Origin: Topomyia yanbarensis
Lineage: Eukaryota; Arthropoda; Insecta; Diptera; Culicidae
Assembly (NCBI RefSeq): GCF_030247195.1
Contig: NC_080671.1
Coordinates: forward strand, 213,218,701-213,282,700
Length of the DNA stretch: 64,000 bases
Direction: 5' to 3'
Shown here: piece by piece, positions 38,305 to 50,615 of the stretch
How the letters are laid out: each line of letters opens with the position of its first letter
Numbering within the stretch: position 1 is the stretch's first letter
Made by a program: the position numbers and the translations under genes
The notes under the pieces: generated by a model
Databases searched by the model: none
Seen by the model: only the letters and a program-made list of their open reading frames with translations
Told to the model about the DNA's origin: nothing

Positions 38305-38550
38305 AAGGGCCATTCATAAATTACGTAACGTAAAAATTGCACAAAATTGACTCCCCCCATGTAACAAATTGTCACAAATGTCTCCATCCCCCCCTCTTCT
38401 ATTATGTTATTCATTGATTTTTTTTTTCTTCTGTGAAAACATATTACGTAACGATCTAGCTTACTCCCCCTACCCCTATGTCACAACATGTCACAACTTG
38501 TCGTACCCCCTCCCCCTTAAAAGCGTTACATAATTTATGAATCGTCCCTA
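38305..38550 (-). mobile_element. MITE, AGGGACCATTCATAAAT family, copy 2
   Basis: Starts TAAGGGCCATTCATAAATTA and ends TTTATGAATCGTCCCTA. It carries the complementary C-rich interior of copy 1 (GACTCCCCCCATGTAAC; CGTACCCCCTCCCCC). Confidence 0.85.
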
Positions 38551-38708
38551 AACAACTGTTTTCTTCGTTCCTTAGAGCGTTGCAGTAGTTCTGTGTAAGG
38601 GTTGGGGTTTAGAGATAAAAAGAGGCATGAGTTCTCGCTCTTCCAAGTTTTGTTAATATTTTTTCATCAGCTTATATGTCAAACATAAAATTTCAGAAAC
38701 AAATAATA

Positions 38709-39652
38709 TAGGGGGCCCGGGGCTAGTTGGCGGTTGGGGTAAGTTGGCGGAACCCCTTTTTCTCCGTTTCTATTAGACATAAAGCGTTGTCTCTCGTTGT
38801 GTACCTTAAGTAATGTGAAACGCATTATCCAATGTGTTTTTTTGCGAAACATTATGTTTTGTAGAAGCTGTGGACGATATTGTGTTTTTGAGCATAATTT
38901 GTAAACTTTCTTAATTTTAAACATTTTGTGTAATTTAAGGTCCCGAACGATTATATTTTTCGATAGTGCGCGAAAAGAGGCTTCAGCATCCGTATAGATA
39001 TTATGCCTATCCATACCCAAAAGTAATTTTTTAAATCCTTTTTTATAAAAAATGCGGTTGGGGTAAGTTGGCGGTAACGCACACGGGGTAAGTAGGCGGT
39101 ACTATTGATAGTGCAAAAATAGTCATCATATATTTTTATTTCTGGAATTCACACCAAAGTCAGAGAAACTTTTTCTTGTGTCTCTCGTCAATGAAATGGA
39201 CAATTATTTCAGCCAAACGCCTGAAGAATTTCGTAAATTTGCTTTTGAATATGGAGTACGCGTCGAAGTCAAAATGACAGGGTATTGAGACTGAAATATA
39301 ATGAGATATGTCGAATACTATACAGTTTTATTGAAAAGACTACCGGCACATTCCATATGGACCACTAATGTGATTGTATTCCTATTGAATTGCTTATTTT
39401 CTGGCAGTCCGTCAACTTACCCCATGCATACCGCCAACTTACCCCGAGGCTGGGGTAAGTTGGCGGCTTTTCCGCGTTACTTTTTTTGTCTCTAGAAATG
39501 AAGACAACGTATCAAACATTTTAATAAAATTCAAAGATGTTGCCAACAGCCTACTATTTCATGCAACGTGTTCTATTTTGCAAGATCTACCAAAGTCAAA
39601 GCAGTAAAAAATGAAAACTGAAAACACCGCCAACTAGCCCCGGTCTCCCCTA
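38709..39652. mobile_element. TIR element with GGGGTAAGTTGGCGG repeats
   Basis: Both termini read inwards TAGGGG, a 2-3 base variable part, then CCGGGGCTAGTTGGCGG, with TA at the outer edges. The motif GGGGTAAGTTGGCGG recurs internally near 38736, 39059 and 39457 and inverted near 39415-39440. No transposase frame is recognised. Confidence 0.85.
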
Positions 39653-39654
39653 CC

Positions 39655-40497
39655 GTTAGTAGCACAGCTGGCTGGTTGGCTGGCTTGATTCGAGAGGCGA
39701 AAGGAGCTCTCTGGCCCGGAACTTCATTCTCATTCAAAAGTTCGGTATGGCTTGCTTGACGTCGCAGGTAAATAACTCTTACGTGTGCGTTGGTGACCAA
39801 CTGACATAAAAATAAATTCGCGTTAAACAACTACCAAGACTTGAACCGACAATCAATATCTCACCAAAGAAACCCCTTTACTAACTGCGCAATAGCGATA
39901 CATAACAGTGTCTTTGCAAAGTGACATACATAAGTTTCCCTTGAGCGTGAACGATTCAAGCGTATTGAGCTGCGGCCCGTGCATGGTATGGGTATGGGAC
40001 ATTGCAAGTTGACGTCATATGAGTAAAAATGCTCGAAGATATGACACGCTCACTTGCACTGAATCGGAATAAAAAAAATTTCGAAGTCCATGTAAACAAG
40101 CTCGCTGAGCTGTCATTTTTTCGAGCACTTTTACTCATACGACGTCATCTTGCAATGTCCCATACCCATGCATGCACGAGCAGAAGCTCTGCGCTTGGAT
40201 CGTTCACGCTCAAGCGAAACTTATGTATGCCACTTTGCCATCACGCTGTTATGTATCACGTTAGCTCAGTTAGTAAAGGGGTGTCTTCGGTGAGACAATG
40301 ATTGTCGGTTCAAGTCTCTTGGGTGAATTATTTTAACGCGAATTTCTTTTTATGTCAGTATGGTCACCAACACATACGTAAGAGTAATGTGCCTGCGGCT
40401 TTAAGCCATACCGAACTGTTATGAGAAATAAGTTCTAGGTCAGATAGCTCCTTCCCCTCTGCAATCAAGCCAGCCAGCCAGCCGGTGCTGTGCTACT
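39655..40497. mobile_element. Near-palindromic element with two tRNA-like blocks
   Basis: Arms of about 370 bp match inverted: TAGTAGCACAGC at the left and GCTGTGCTACTA at the right, each next to copies of GGCTGG. Each arm carries a tRNA-like A/B box pair. On the plus strand these are TTAGCTCAGTTAGTA (40261) and GGTTCAAGTCT (40307); on the minus strand TTGCGCAGTTAGTA (39892) and GGTTCAAGTCT (39847). Both would transcribe outwards. The centre is about 40020-40120. Could be two tRNA-derived SINEs head to head or one foldback element. Confidence 0.7.
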
Positions 40498-42990
40498 ACG
40501 CGGTACGTTAGTTGTTTCTGAAATTTCATGTTTGGCTATACTTATACAGCTCATGAAAAAAAAACAAAACTCGGAAGCCCGAAACTCATGCCTCTTTGCA
40601 TCTCTAAGCTCAAACTTTTACACAGAACTATTGCAACGCTCTTTGGAGCGAAGAAAAAAGTCGATTAAGAACAAAGATGACATCCCCCCCCCCCGCATTG
40701 GAAAAAAGAAAAAAAACAGGTGGTTCGCTGAAGTGTTCCAATCACGTTTTTGCTTTGAAATTTAAAACCAATACCATTTATAGTCTAGAGAATTCGTTGT
40801 GGTGGTTCTGACATTGTGCCCACCAAGTCCGCTCCCGTCTTTTTCGCGTTTGCACGCAATTAAATTAACTATGTTTGATATTTGGTATACTCCAATAATT
40901 ATTAACAAGTTCGTCCTATACGTTGGAATTTTTATTGAGATTCACTGAAACGTACACGCCGCACCAACTGCTTCTTAAATGCCGCTGTAAGGTTGCCAGT
41001 AAGCTTTTGGTGTAACTAGCAATTGTATTTGCTATTTGCGCTTCAAATTTAGTATGTAGCGGTAGTAATAAGCCTCCCATTTTGGTTTAAACGCAAGGAC
41101 AATTTTTAAAACAGAATTTGATTGATTAGTTTATCTCATTTAACCAATTTTATCAATTCTGTAATCTAAAAGGACTTTTCAATTCAGAATGAACGTTGTG
41201 AATTTGGCACCACTTGCACCTGGTATAATCAACCTGCACAAAACGTTGCATAACGCAGTGCTGTTTCTGGAACAATATGTGTTATCCTTTAGCCCTTCTC
41301 CTTTTGTGGCACAGACCTGTTGGTTCATATTTATTTAGCCCTTCGTTATGCAAAATCGCGATATTATGACAGATGGGCTAAGCGCGGCGTATCATGGAGC
41401 GCGGCCGTTTCTTCCAATCGGGAAAGGCCGCGTGGAATTTTGGGGAAATTCGCTAATAATTAGGATGAAAATAATGTTTTATGCTTATAAAAGATATTCA
41501 TTTTTGTATGCAAAACCCTTCGTTCATAATTTAGGAAATATTTCTAAACAAATCAATCGTGCGAATGCTCTGTGCACGATTACATTTTCACTGGATACAT
41601 TTCAAGATAAATGCCGTAGCATCGTCAGTTTTAACTATTTTCACATACATATTTAACAAACATATGACTACTAGGGTGGCACAAATTTTCATATTTAAAT
41701 TCGTGTAGACAGTTTCCTATGTGTTCTAAAAAATGTACAATACTAACTCCGGCAGATACTAGTACAGTGTACAACTTTTCCAAGAAAAGTAATAGGCTAC
41801 GACTTCTGGTTCAAAAGTTATTCTGTATACCCACAGTGTCTATATCGTTCGAGAAAATTGAATTTATCTGAATACCCTGGCTGATATTGCAAACAAGTTA
41901 ACCAACCTCTCATTATAAAATTATTATTATGACAGAGGAACAACATCTCATAGTAATTTTCTGGCTAATAAAAATTTAAATAGTTTAACCTGTAGGAGAA
42001 GTATGATTAAAACCGATACCAAAAGCTTTAGATACCTTTTCTGAGTTGTCACAAACCAATAAAATTATATTTTTTGTTTAGAATACTTGTTTGGAAGGTT
42101 CTTGGCAAGACCTATTTTTGTGAGGTCCCCAAAAAAAAATTAATAAAAAATAATTTTTGCTACACTTTATCATTGAAAATGTAATATGTACGTGTGTTCA
42201 AAGTGAAAGTAAGTGTGATGTATAGATAAGTATATGTGATACAAATATGTGCATATTGTAGCTTCATCACGTAGTAAAAGGAAGAGAGTGCAAAAGTTTA
42301 GTGTTATAAGCAAGAGTATTTCATCCTATATCATTTTTTCATGGTATGGATGTTTTCAAATAATCCTTCCGAACATCATTGCAACCTTCATAAGATATTT
42401 TGGCTGAAAGTTGAATGAATAGCGCGCAAGTCTCAGGCAGAATGACAGATAATATTTCGTGCCGTGCCGTTGGACCTTTGTCCTACTGAAACGCCAAAAT
42501 CTCATGTCAAATTTGCTTTGACAATCTATTTATTAATCTTTTACACTACTAACGTCTTCTTTGGAGAGTTTTTGACATTTGTCAGTTGGTCCAACTAGCG
42601 AATCAAATTCGTTAGTTGGACATAGGCTGTTGGCCAACCAGTGAATCACGACTGTATATTCCTCATTCATGACTATAATACAACCCGTGCAAAAACGGCT
42701 TTCGTTGCTAATGGTTTGCCTCAAGGCGAGATGGATGTCGCAATAAAATCACCTCCCCGACTAAAAATGAACCCACCCTCCGCAACCGGGCCATTTGTAA
42801 ACTTTTCCGGACCGAAGACAAGAAATGTTTGGATCTATTACAGATTTTTCGAGTTCTGATGAAGCAATATTCGGCGGTGACAGAAACATCAATAATTAGC
42901 CCTGATACGCTTCTGGTGGAGGAAAATAATTTGAAGCACGCAAATTATATTGCTGGCTACGGGCCTTTTGCAAAGGTGTATAGTGTATAT
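40498..42990. other. No gene recognised
   Basis: Includes a poly-C run near 40684. The frames at 40490-40765 and 41348-41656 have no recognisable domain. A CTAGGGTGGCACAAATTT terminus-like motif occurs near 41672 without a found partner. Confidence 0.4.
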
Positions 42991-43874
42991 TAGGGTGGGG
43001 CAAATTGATCGTTTTTTCAGCACAGCACTTTTTTGATTCCTTTTGGGGTCCCAAACAATTGTGCAAAATTTGGGGTCGATTGGTGTTGACCCGGCGTTGC
43101 GCATTGCGTTTGAAATTTGTATGGAGATTAGTATGGGAAAACCTACATTTTTGCATTTTTAATTCTATAGACTACAATTCTTCCTGTAGTAAGCCAACAA
43201 ATAGATAGAAGTATAGTCCAGGATATGCTGAACAACTTTACCTAAGGATGTATCGTGTTAGAATGTCTATAAGCCAAGTTATAGCTGTTCAAAGTTCAAT
43301 ACATCGAATTAAATGCCAAAAATCATTTTTATTGCCAACACTGCGGGTGTACCAATGGTATTTCATATAGAATTCCAAAATAACATTATATATTTTAGAT
43401 TTACCACATTGGTATGTTTGGATGAATTATTCAAAAGCCTTAGCTCAATTTCACGAGCGTAGGTAGTTTAGCAATAGGGCGTAGTGACGGGTGAGGGGCC
43501 AACACTGCAATAAAACTGGTTTTTGGCATTTAATTCGATGTATCGAACTTTGAACAGCTATAACTTGGCTTAGAGACATTCTAACAATATAGATCCTTGG
43601 GCAAAGTTGTTCATCATATCCTGGACTATACTTCTATCTATTTGTTGGCATACTACATGAAGAATTGTAGTCTATAGAATTAAAAATGCAAAAATGTAGG
43701 TTTTCCCATACTAATCCCCATCCAAATTTCAAACGCAATGCGCCACGCCGGGTCAACACCAAACGACCCCAAATTTTGCACAGTTGTTTGGGATCCCAAA
43801 AGGTACCAAAAAAGTGCTGTGCTCGGTTGATGTGGCTATGATTACGTTTTTCCATATAACAACGCCCCACCCTA
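42991..43874. mobile_element. 884-bp hAT-type foldback element with 8-bp duplication
   Basis: The termini are TAGGGTGGGGC and GCCCCACCCTA. The two arms match inverted over about 330 bp (for example TTTGGGGTCCCAAACAATTG and CTATAACTTGG). GTGTATAT lies directly outside both ends (42983-42990 and 43875-43882). An 8-bp duplication and these ends suggest the hAT superfamily. No transposase. A relative is truncated at 3803-3955. Confidence 0.9.
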
Positions 43875-45039
43875 GTGTATATGTACCATCTAACCGGGTT
43901 GAATGTGACGCGGTCGTCCTCATGTTAGCTGTTTTACCCCTTTATAAGACAGTGGCAGCTATATTGTCACCTTTTCTTTTCCTGCATGGACAATACAATT
44001 AAACAACACGAAGTCAGAGAAAACGGGATAAGATCATCCAAAAAATACCACCGCCTGTGGTCTGTCCTAGTGCCTGAGAGCTAAATGGTTTACGAAAACG
44101 GGAATCGGTAAGCAAAAATTCCTATTCCTGTGAGAGTACCCCGCTCAGCACCAGCTAAATAGGATAATTCGAAACGACTAGCGCCAAGAAAGGTAGTTGT
44201 AAAGACATGTCGGTCATTAAGGTCAGCACCTCTGGATCGTTTCGCGTCTCGGCAGGTGACGATATTTACAGTAGACATCAGCAAGTTAGATATACCGCGA
44301 AAGTTGGACAGCAAGCAAAAAACAACAGCAATGGGAAATCTACGAACAATTAACACAATATAAAAAGAGTAAACACACAATCCCTACTGAGGTAATACCT
44401 AACGGTGACTGCGTAAGTTGAAGGCTGGTAGGAACAAGAGGTTTAGGTTTAGTCGGTAAGCTTACTGCAAATCACTGCAGTAATCAGCACTGCCACGAGC
44501 CACAGGCAGCGCTGTCTGTTCAAGATTCCTTCTCGATAACAGACATTGTCCCAATTTGTTGAGCTGAGTCGATTGATTCAAAAGAATAGGGCCTCCAGAC
44601 CTGAGAAAAGATCTTCAAAGTTTGAGGGTTGATATACCCTTCTTTTGTAAGAAACGAATAAAACCAACCCCCTTGAAAATGTCCTGAGCACTGGCCTGAA
44701 CAGAGGTAGAGGTAAAAACAGTGAATCTAGCAATAACAAAAATGGTTACATAAAAACGGGCATAACGGTAGCTAGCTTAAGCTTTCGTTTGGATTTCTTC
44801 CTATACAATTTCATAAAATGTGTTTACCTGGCGATTGACTATATTGCCACCTTTTTCAAAAGTTTTTATTACGAAATAAATGTAGATTCTAAACTAAGTG
44901 AAAGAACCGTGTTTCCATTAATATAACATTCATTATTAGCCCCAAACTCTCGGCCTTATCAGGGGTTAAAGACCCCATGCTTCAGTCAGGGAAGATACAG
45001 GATGTTTGCATTCAACATCAGTGGCAGCTGACAGGAATA
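43875..45039. other. No gene recognised
   Basis: Frames here are short and without motifs. Confidence 0.4.
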
Positions 45040-48000
45040 CGTCATACGTCAACTTAGACTCTTATCGGGTGACCTTCGTCGGTTTTGCTCTACCTACCTC
45101 CTCTTTGACAATGATCGTCTACCTGTTCGCCTTTTTGTGCCACGGGTAATGAAATGCAAAAATTGTAAACAATCAGGACACACAGCCTCCCATTGTAGCA
45201 ATAAGGTTCGTTGTGGGAAATGCGAAGAGAATCATGTGAATCCTGGGGGAGGGGTGTCGAAAAGTATCTTTACAGTGGGGAAAATCAACATAATCTCCCG
45301 ACATGATGATACAGTGCGGAGAGAAACTGAAGAGTTGCCTTCATGGACGCTCTAAGGGATCTTTCGCAGAAATGCTGCTTTAAATAGCTAAGCCACAAGT
45401 CTCTACAAAAATCTATACTGGCTTGTCTACTGACGATGGTGACTCTGATGTACACCAGGAGGGAACATCTTCTGCTGCGCCTAGAAGCAATAGAAAAAGG
45501 AGGAACTTTTCCTCTCCTAAGATTCGTTGTAATGTTCAGAAGGTGTCTCTTCAATGTCCTACAAAAATAACAGTACTTACTGGTGCGAAACCGAAGCAAA
45601 CAGCTCCTGGTCTCCGAAACCTGAGCTCAGAAAAGAAGTTCCCAGCACTGTGGACCGTATTGTTGCAGAACACCCTCTTAAAAGCATCCTGGTAAGCTTT
45701 CTCACTGCGATAAAAACATTCTTAATGCAGTTGACTGCAAAATAGCCCCTCCTTTCAGCGATTGTATCCTTCGATAGCTAATTCGAACGAGGTCACGGAT
45801 TTGATCACTGTTTAACAGTAGCATTAAAAAAACATTATCCCGAAACTCGATCCTTTTAAAATTTATTATGCGAAACATGACGTACTTCAGAAATAGATTT
45901 TAATTTTATTTGCTTGGATCGAGAACACTCTTACGGAAGAGTACTTTTGGGGATCAAAAAGTGCTATTTTTTCAATAGAATTAACCTTCCCTCGACACCA
46001 GGCATTGAAGATCTTGCGACATTGCAGAACTCTTTCCCGCACTGAACTTAGTTTTAGTTGATTTTAACTCCCACGGCATAGCATGGGATTGCTTTCATGA
46101 TAATGATAATCGAAATCTACCTCACTCCAAAAACTTTGTGATAACTCCATTGACCATTTTGAACACCGGTGAAATGACACGGATCCCTGCTTCCCCAGAG
46201 CGCTCAAGCTCCTTAGATTTGTCCCTCTGCTCGACTCGGTTAGATTGCATGTGGAAGGTAATTCCTGATCGACACGGCAGCATTCCTCTGTCAATCTTAA
46301 TCACTATTGCTAACGGCTTAAGGCCAACGAGTACAATCAACATTTCGTCTGACCTCAAACGAAATAGTGATTGGAAGAGCTAAGCATCTTGCATCCGGTA
46401 AACTCGAGTCCATGCAAGACCTTCCTCCGGAGGAAGAGTACGGCTTCTTGGGTGGCTTTATTCTCGACACCGCTATTCAAGCTCAGAAAACGTGTACCAA
46501 ACGCGAACTCTCGTGGAAGGTCTCCCAACCCGTGGTGGGACAAAAAGTGTTAAAACGTGTACGCGAAGAAGGCCACCGGCGTACAAGATCAACCGGAATG
46601 GCGGGTTACCTGAGCCAATGAAATTTTTTATGAAAGCCAACAAACGCTTACTGTCGCTGGTTCGTTGACGGATTAATGAGAGAAACCGAACCTGAAACAG
46701 TACTAACGAAGGAGTTGGAAATTCGATTTCGCCAAGAAGGTTTGTACGGATTCCGCCCCGGCACAGAAGATCTACCGCGCCGCTTCCCCCCGCGGACGAT
46801 AATGTAACAATAAATCCCCAGGACCAGACATAATCAAATTTTACTTGTTAAAGAATCTGCCAAGAGACGTTTGTTGAATTAATTTAGTTTGTTTCTTAAG
46901 AGTAACCTTGTCCCTCATGGCTGGAGGTAAGTGAAGGTCCACGCTATCAAAAAAAAAATCAAGAAGAACAGCCTCCGATCACAACTTGTATGGACGGATT
47001 GAAATGCTCTCTTCTATTCGGAAGTTAATCGAGAAAATGGTCCTGTTCTGTCTCGACAATTGGGCCGATGCAAATAACTTACTGTCAGATACACAATTTG
47101 GCTTTCGTAAAGGCAAAGAGACGAACGATTGCCTTGCGTTGCTCTTAACAGGAATTCAAATGGCATATGCTAACAAAGAGCAGATGGCATCAGTTTTCTT
47201 ACTGACTTGTTGTCTGAAAAACATATGTATTTTTCGCAAAGTTATTTGTCGACATCACGAATTGGCTACGTGGACCTTCCCCAGGGCTCATGTCTAAGCC
47301 CCCTTCTCTACATTTTTTAAGTGAATGGCATTGACAAATGTCTTGTCAATTCCGTCACGCTAGGGCAGCTTGCAGATGCCGTTGTGGTATCTATCTAGGA
47401 TAGGAACCGCCAGCTGGCTTCTTTTTATATTTTAGTAATCCCTGTTGAAAACGACATACCCCCACTCGACCAATGTTGCCAAAATATTGGTTTTGTTTCG
47501 GTCGTATATTTGTTCTGATTAAAATATTCTATATTATGTACCAATTTCATGCTTCTGGAAAAATCAAAGATTTAGTCTTTATATCCGCATTTAAACGATC
47601 ATAACGTTTTTTCCATCGGAATACAGCAAAACAAAATAATATATATTCGTTGTTGGACATTACGAAAAATATCTTCATGCCTCTTAATTTTTGTAAGTTG
47701 CTTTCTGAGTCAAGCAACCTTTGTCACAAGAATAATCTTCTCTGTTCGGATTTATTTTAAATATTCTAAAACTACTTTTCTGCAAGGTTTAATTTTTGTT
47801 TTGGAGCAATGTATAGGTTTGTTCCAGTACTACATGTGATCGTTTCGGAGAAAACAGCAGTAGAAAATACACGCTCCTATTTACACCGATGATCAATTCA
47901 GTTGAAAACTGTAAAATTCAACTGTATCGATAGTACCAAAGGAAGAACAAGAAGCGACTTCCGGGATAACTTTCTCCCTGTTTGCTCAGTACTTCCAATT

Positions 48001-48720
48001 TACTCGGTACTGGAACAAAGACAATTTTTACATGAAAAAATTCCAAATATTTTAATACTTTCGCTACACAGCCTGTTGATTTCGAAAAGAGGCATTTCCG
48101 CATTATTCCGCACACAGAACAGCATCCACGATAACCGCTCTACCGGATCTCTTCAGTTCTGGATAATATGTTTGATATCGTCTGCCAAATAATGCCTGCA
48201 CCTCATAATTACAGACGGATGTTATAGAAAGAAAGCGGTATCTCGAGAAAAAAAAATCAACACAGTTAACAATCGTCGTTTTATGTTTGATATCACAATA
48301 TGACAACACGTCCAAGCAGCCCTTTAGTACTTTTAGTTTCCAAGCCTAAGGTTTGCCTATGTCACTTTCGTCCACTCACGAGCTGGTTCAAAATTGGTTC
48401 AAAAACAGGGGATAGAGCTGGCGGATCCTATCCTAGGTATCCATTACAGATCCCAATGCTGTCGATTTGCAAGGACCATTGCAAGATGTCTTGGACAATT
48501 TGCCTACTTGGGCCCTCCAGCTGGGTATCGAATTCTCCAAGGAGAAAACTGAGGCAATCGCACAAACATGCGCCGTGCATTGTTCCACCAGATCTCAACT
48601 ATTAAATTATCTTCAGGCCCGAGTAAGGTCATCCAATGTCCCGATGCGGGATGTACTGGCAAACCGCGATCTCCTCTATATATCCCTCGTATGTAGTTTC
48701 CTAAAAACCATCAATATATA
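45040..48720 (+). pseudogene. Degenerate Jockey/I-type LINE, interrupted
   Basis: An old relative of the LINE at 60625-64000. Near 45160 a zinc knuckle survives (CKNCKQSGHTASHC), matching ORF1 of that element. Further on come pieces of ORF2: LGIKKCYFF-like at about 45945, DFNSHG-like at 46055, NPWWDK-like at 46520, TQFGFRKGKETNDCLALL at 47085-47140, and the CLSPLLY block at about 47300. After the inserted TIR element (47394-48437), LQDVLDNLPTWALQLGIEF resumes at about 48475. Every part is broken by frameshifts, stops and internal deletions, so it encodes nothing functional. It is far more decayed than the gypsy LTRs that surround the 24-kb segment in which it sits. Confidence 0.85.
47394..48437. 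mobile_element. 1.04-kb TIR element in the LINE remnant
   Basis: The left terminus is TCTAGGATAGGAACCGCCAG; the right one, inverted, is CCTAGGATAGGATCCGCCAG. It interrupts the RT region of the LINE at the position equivalent to LADD. TA lies outside both ends, so a TA duplication is likely. No transposase recognised. Confidence 0.75.
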
Positions 48721-49104
48721 GATTTACCTGCTTCTTTTATTTTTATTATCACTCTCAGAAGTGTCCTCTTCCACATATATCGTACATCCTTGATGGTTTG
48801 ATGCAAGTGACACGAAACATCTCTGTCGAAAATGTTAACAAACGCGGAATTTGCAGCACAAACATCACACGCGCAACTCGATATGTTGCCGGTCGTCATC
48901 TGACGAAGACCGCCCGAGTCTGTAATCGATGCCGTTGATCTCCCGTTAACTTGAACCCCCATTTCTAATACCAAGGAATTATTCCCCCCTCTCCATCTGA
49001 TTTTTTTGAATTTATAATAAAAGCAACGTTCGATTTTTAATATAACAAAATGAAATTATTTAGCTCATGCACTAAAAAATCAAGAAGTTTTCACCTTCAT
49101 CATT
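48721..49104. other. No feature recognised
   Basis: Spacer between the LINE remnant and the next TIR element. Confidence 0.4.
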
Positions 49105-49811
49105 AAGGGGTTATATACAAAGTTGGAACTCAAAAAATCGAATGAAAATTATTGAATATTCACACACTTTTGAAAATATCTGTGCGAAATTTTATCCAGG
49201 TCGGAGAACTAGATTTCAAAGTATAGCCGGTTCGCAGCGCGCTGGTTCTTTCGCGAATAAGGTGAACACAACAAAATTAAACGCAATTATATCGGAACTA
49301 AGTTTTTTGAAAAGTACCGTTGCGGTGAACGTGATTTCGCAAAAACTACTCATCCGATTTTCATTTTTTTTAATTGTTTGTATTTAAACTTGTACTTGAA
49401 CGGTTGCTTTTTCATCCAAAAATTATCAATTCTTTGCAATGATTTTTTGTTTAAAACTTCATTTTTGATCAACATAATTTTTTTTGAAAGAAATTCTTAT
49501 TTATTGGAAAACCGCTCCGTTCAAGTTTACCACAATAAATTTTTCTTAAATAATCAGTTTACTTTTTTGATTTCAGTTGAGCGGTTCGGCTTGGAGACCG
49601 TTCATTGCAAACCTCTGCCAAAAATACGCTTCGGGGATGGGCCAGAACTCCGCCAATCTCGAATATATTTTTTTAATTCAGCTTGTTTTTTCGAACTTCG
49701 AGAGTACTGCCACTACTACTTTCGCTTTTTCGAATAAAATTTGCATTAAGCACTTTAAAAAAATCACGAACTTAGCTCACTTTTTCGCCACAACTTTGTA
49801 TATAACCCCTT
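49105..49811. mobile_element. 707-bp TIR element, AAGGGGTTATATACAAAGTTG ends
   Basis: AAGGGGTTATATACAAAGTT at the left is matched by its exact complement at the right (21 bp). The interior frames have no recognised domain. The target duplication is not clear. Confidence 0.8.
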
Positions 49812-50507
49812 CATAGAGGTATATTTCAGTCCCTAGGGTGGCTCAGCTTGTTGAACAAAGCCTATGTTAAGAGTTAGCATATTATGTACTAGACTACCGC
49901 CCCAATACCTCAACAGTAACAGTTCCAGGGGGTTCGTTTAGGGCGTATGTTTAAAAACAGGGCATTGCCATCACCAAACAAAATTCACATCAGATTTACA
50001 AACCATTTTGTAAGTTTCTATCACAGGGTGTCTACTATAAAGTAGCCTTGCTTTATTGGTATTATTGAAATATCTCATGAAGTATTCAGACTCCCATATG
50101 AATCTTTTACACCATCTTTCCAACATGATTCTAAATATTTAGAAAGTAAAAAATGGATCGAGATATAAAAATATTCAATTTGTTTATACCAATTTCCAAA
50201 CTCTTAAGTTCAATAAAAAAATCCAACTTTAATTTTAATTTATTTCCATATATTGTAAAGTTTACGAGTTATCATTATGGTTATTATGTACAATTTATTG
50301 AATAATAAGCTTAACAAATAACAATTGACACACTTTTTTTGTTAAAGGGTGTGAGAAATTTTTTTCGAAGAAATCGGATATTAATTTTTATGCGGAATGC
50401 ACCCTTCATAGCAAAAAGCACCAATTTAGTACTTTTCGTTATGCTTACATTCACGCCGCTCATTTTCCGGTCCACTTTACGTATAGTGGCGTTATAGTTT
50501 TCGTACC
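49812..50507. other. No gene recognised
   Basis: AT-rich. A minus-strand frame (50553-50311, 80 residues, Lys-rich) is unassigned. Confidence 0.4.
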
Positions 50508-50570
50508 CCATCAATGTCGTTGTGCCCCATCCAGGTTGTTGCGCCCTATCCAAGTCGTTGCGCCCCAGCT
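50508..50570. repeat. Three 21-bp subterminal repeats of the 24-kb insert
   Basis: CCCCATCAATGTCGTTGTGC, CCCATCCAGGTTGTTGCGC and CCTATCCAAGTCGTTGCGC follow each other, ending 25 bp before the TIR-proximal sequence. Possible transposase-binding sites, by analogy with other large DNA transposons. Confidence 0.7.
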
Positions 50571-50615
50571 TTAAATTGACGACTAACCAGCAAATATTCT
50601 ACAACAACAGCGCTG

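Larger units (their letters stand above)
26520..50615. mobile_element. 24.1-kb segment with inverted termini, inserted in the 3' LTR
   Basis: The left end is CAGTGCTGTAGTTG (26520); the right end, read inverted, is CAGCGCTGTTGTTG (50615): 12 of 14 positions match. Subterminally, CGACTAACCAGC occurs at 26555-26566 and 50580-50591, with an extra inverted GGTTAGTCG on the left. The 5' LTR gives the empty site GCAACATACG. The right flank begins CATACG and the left flank ends GCAACTA, so a 4-bp CATA duplication with one base lost on the left fits best. The contents are a 51-bp satellite, several TIR elements and a degenerate LINE. No transposase was found, so it would be non-autonomous. The superfamily is unassigned. 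Confidence 0.75.

Noticed and set aside
40261..40317. A functional tRNA gene
   Set aside because: A and B boxes are present, but I could not build an acceptor stem or a full cloverleaf. The copy in the other arm shows it is part of a repeat.
41348..41656. A 102-codon gene
   Set aside because: No recognised motif, no homology visible, and the length is common by chance in this much AT-rich DNA.
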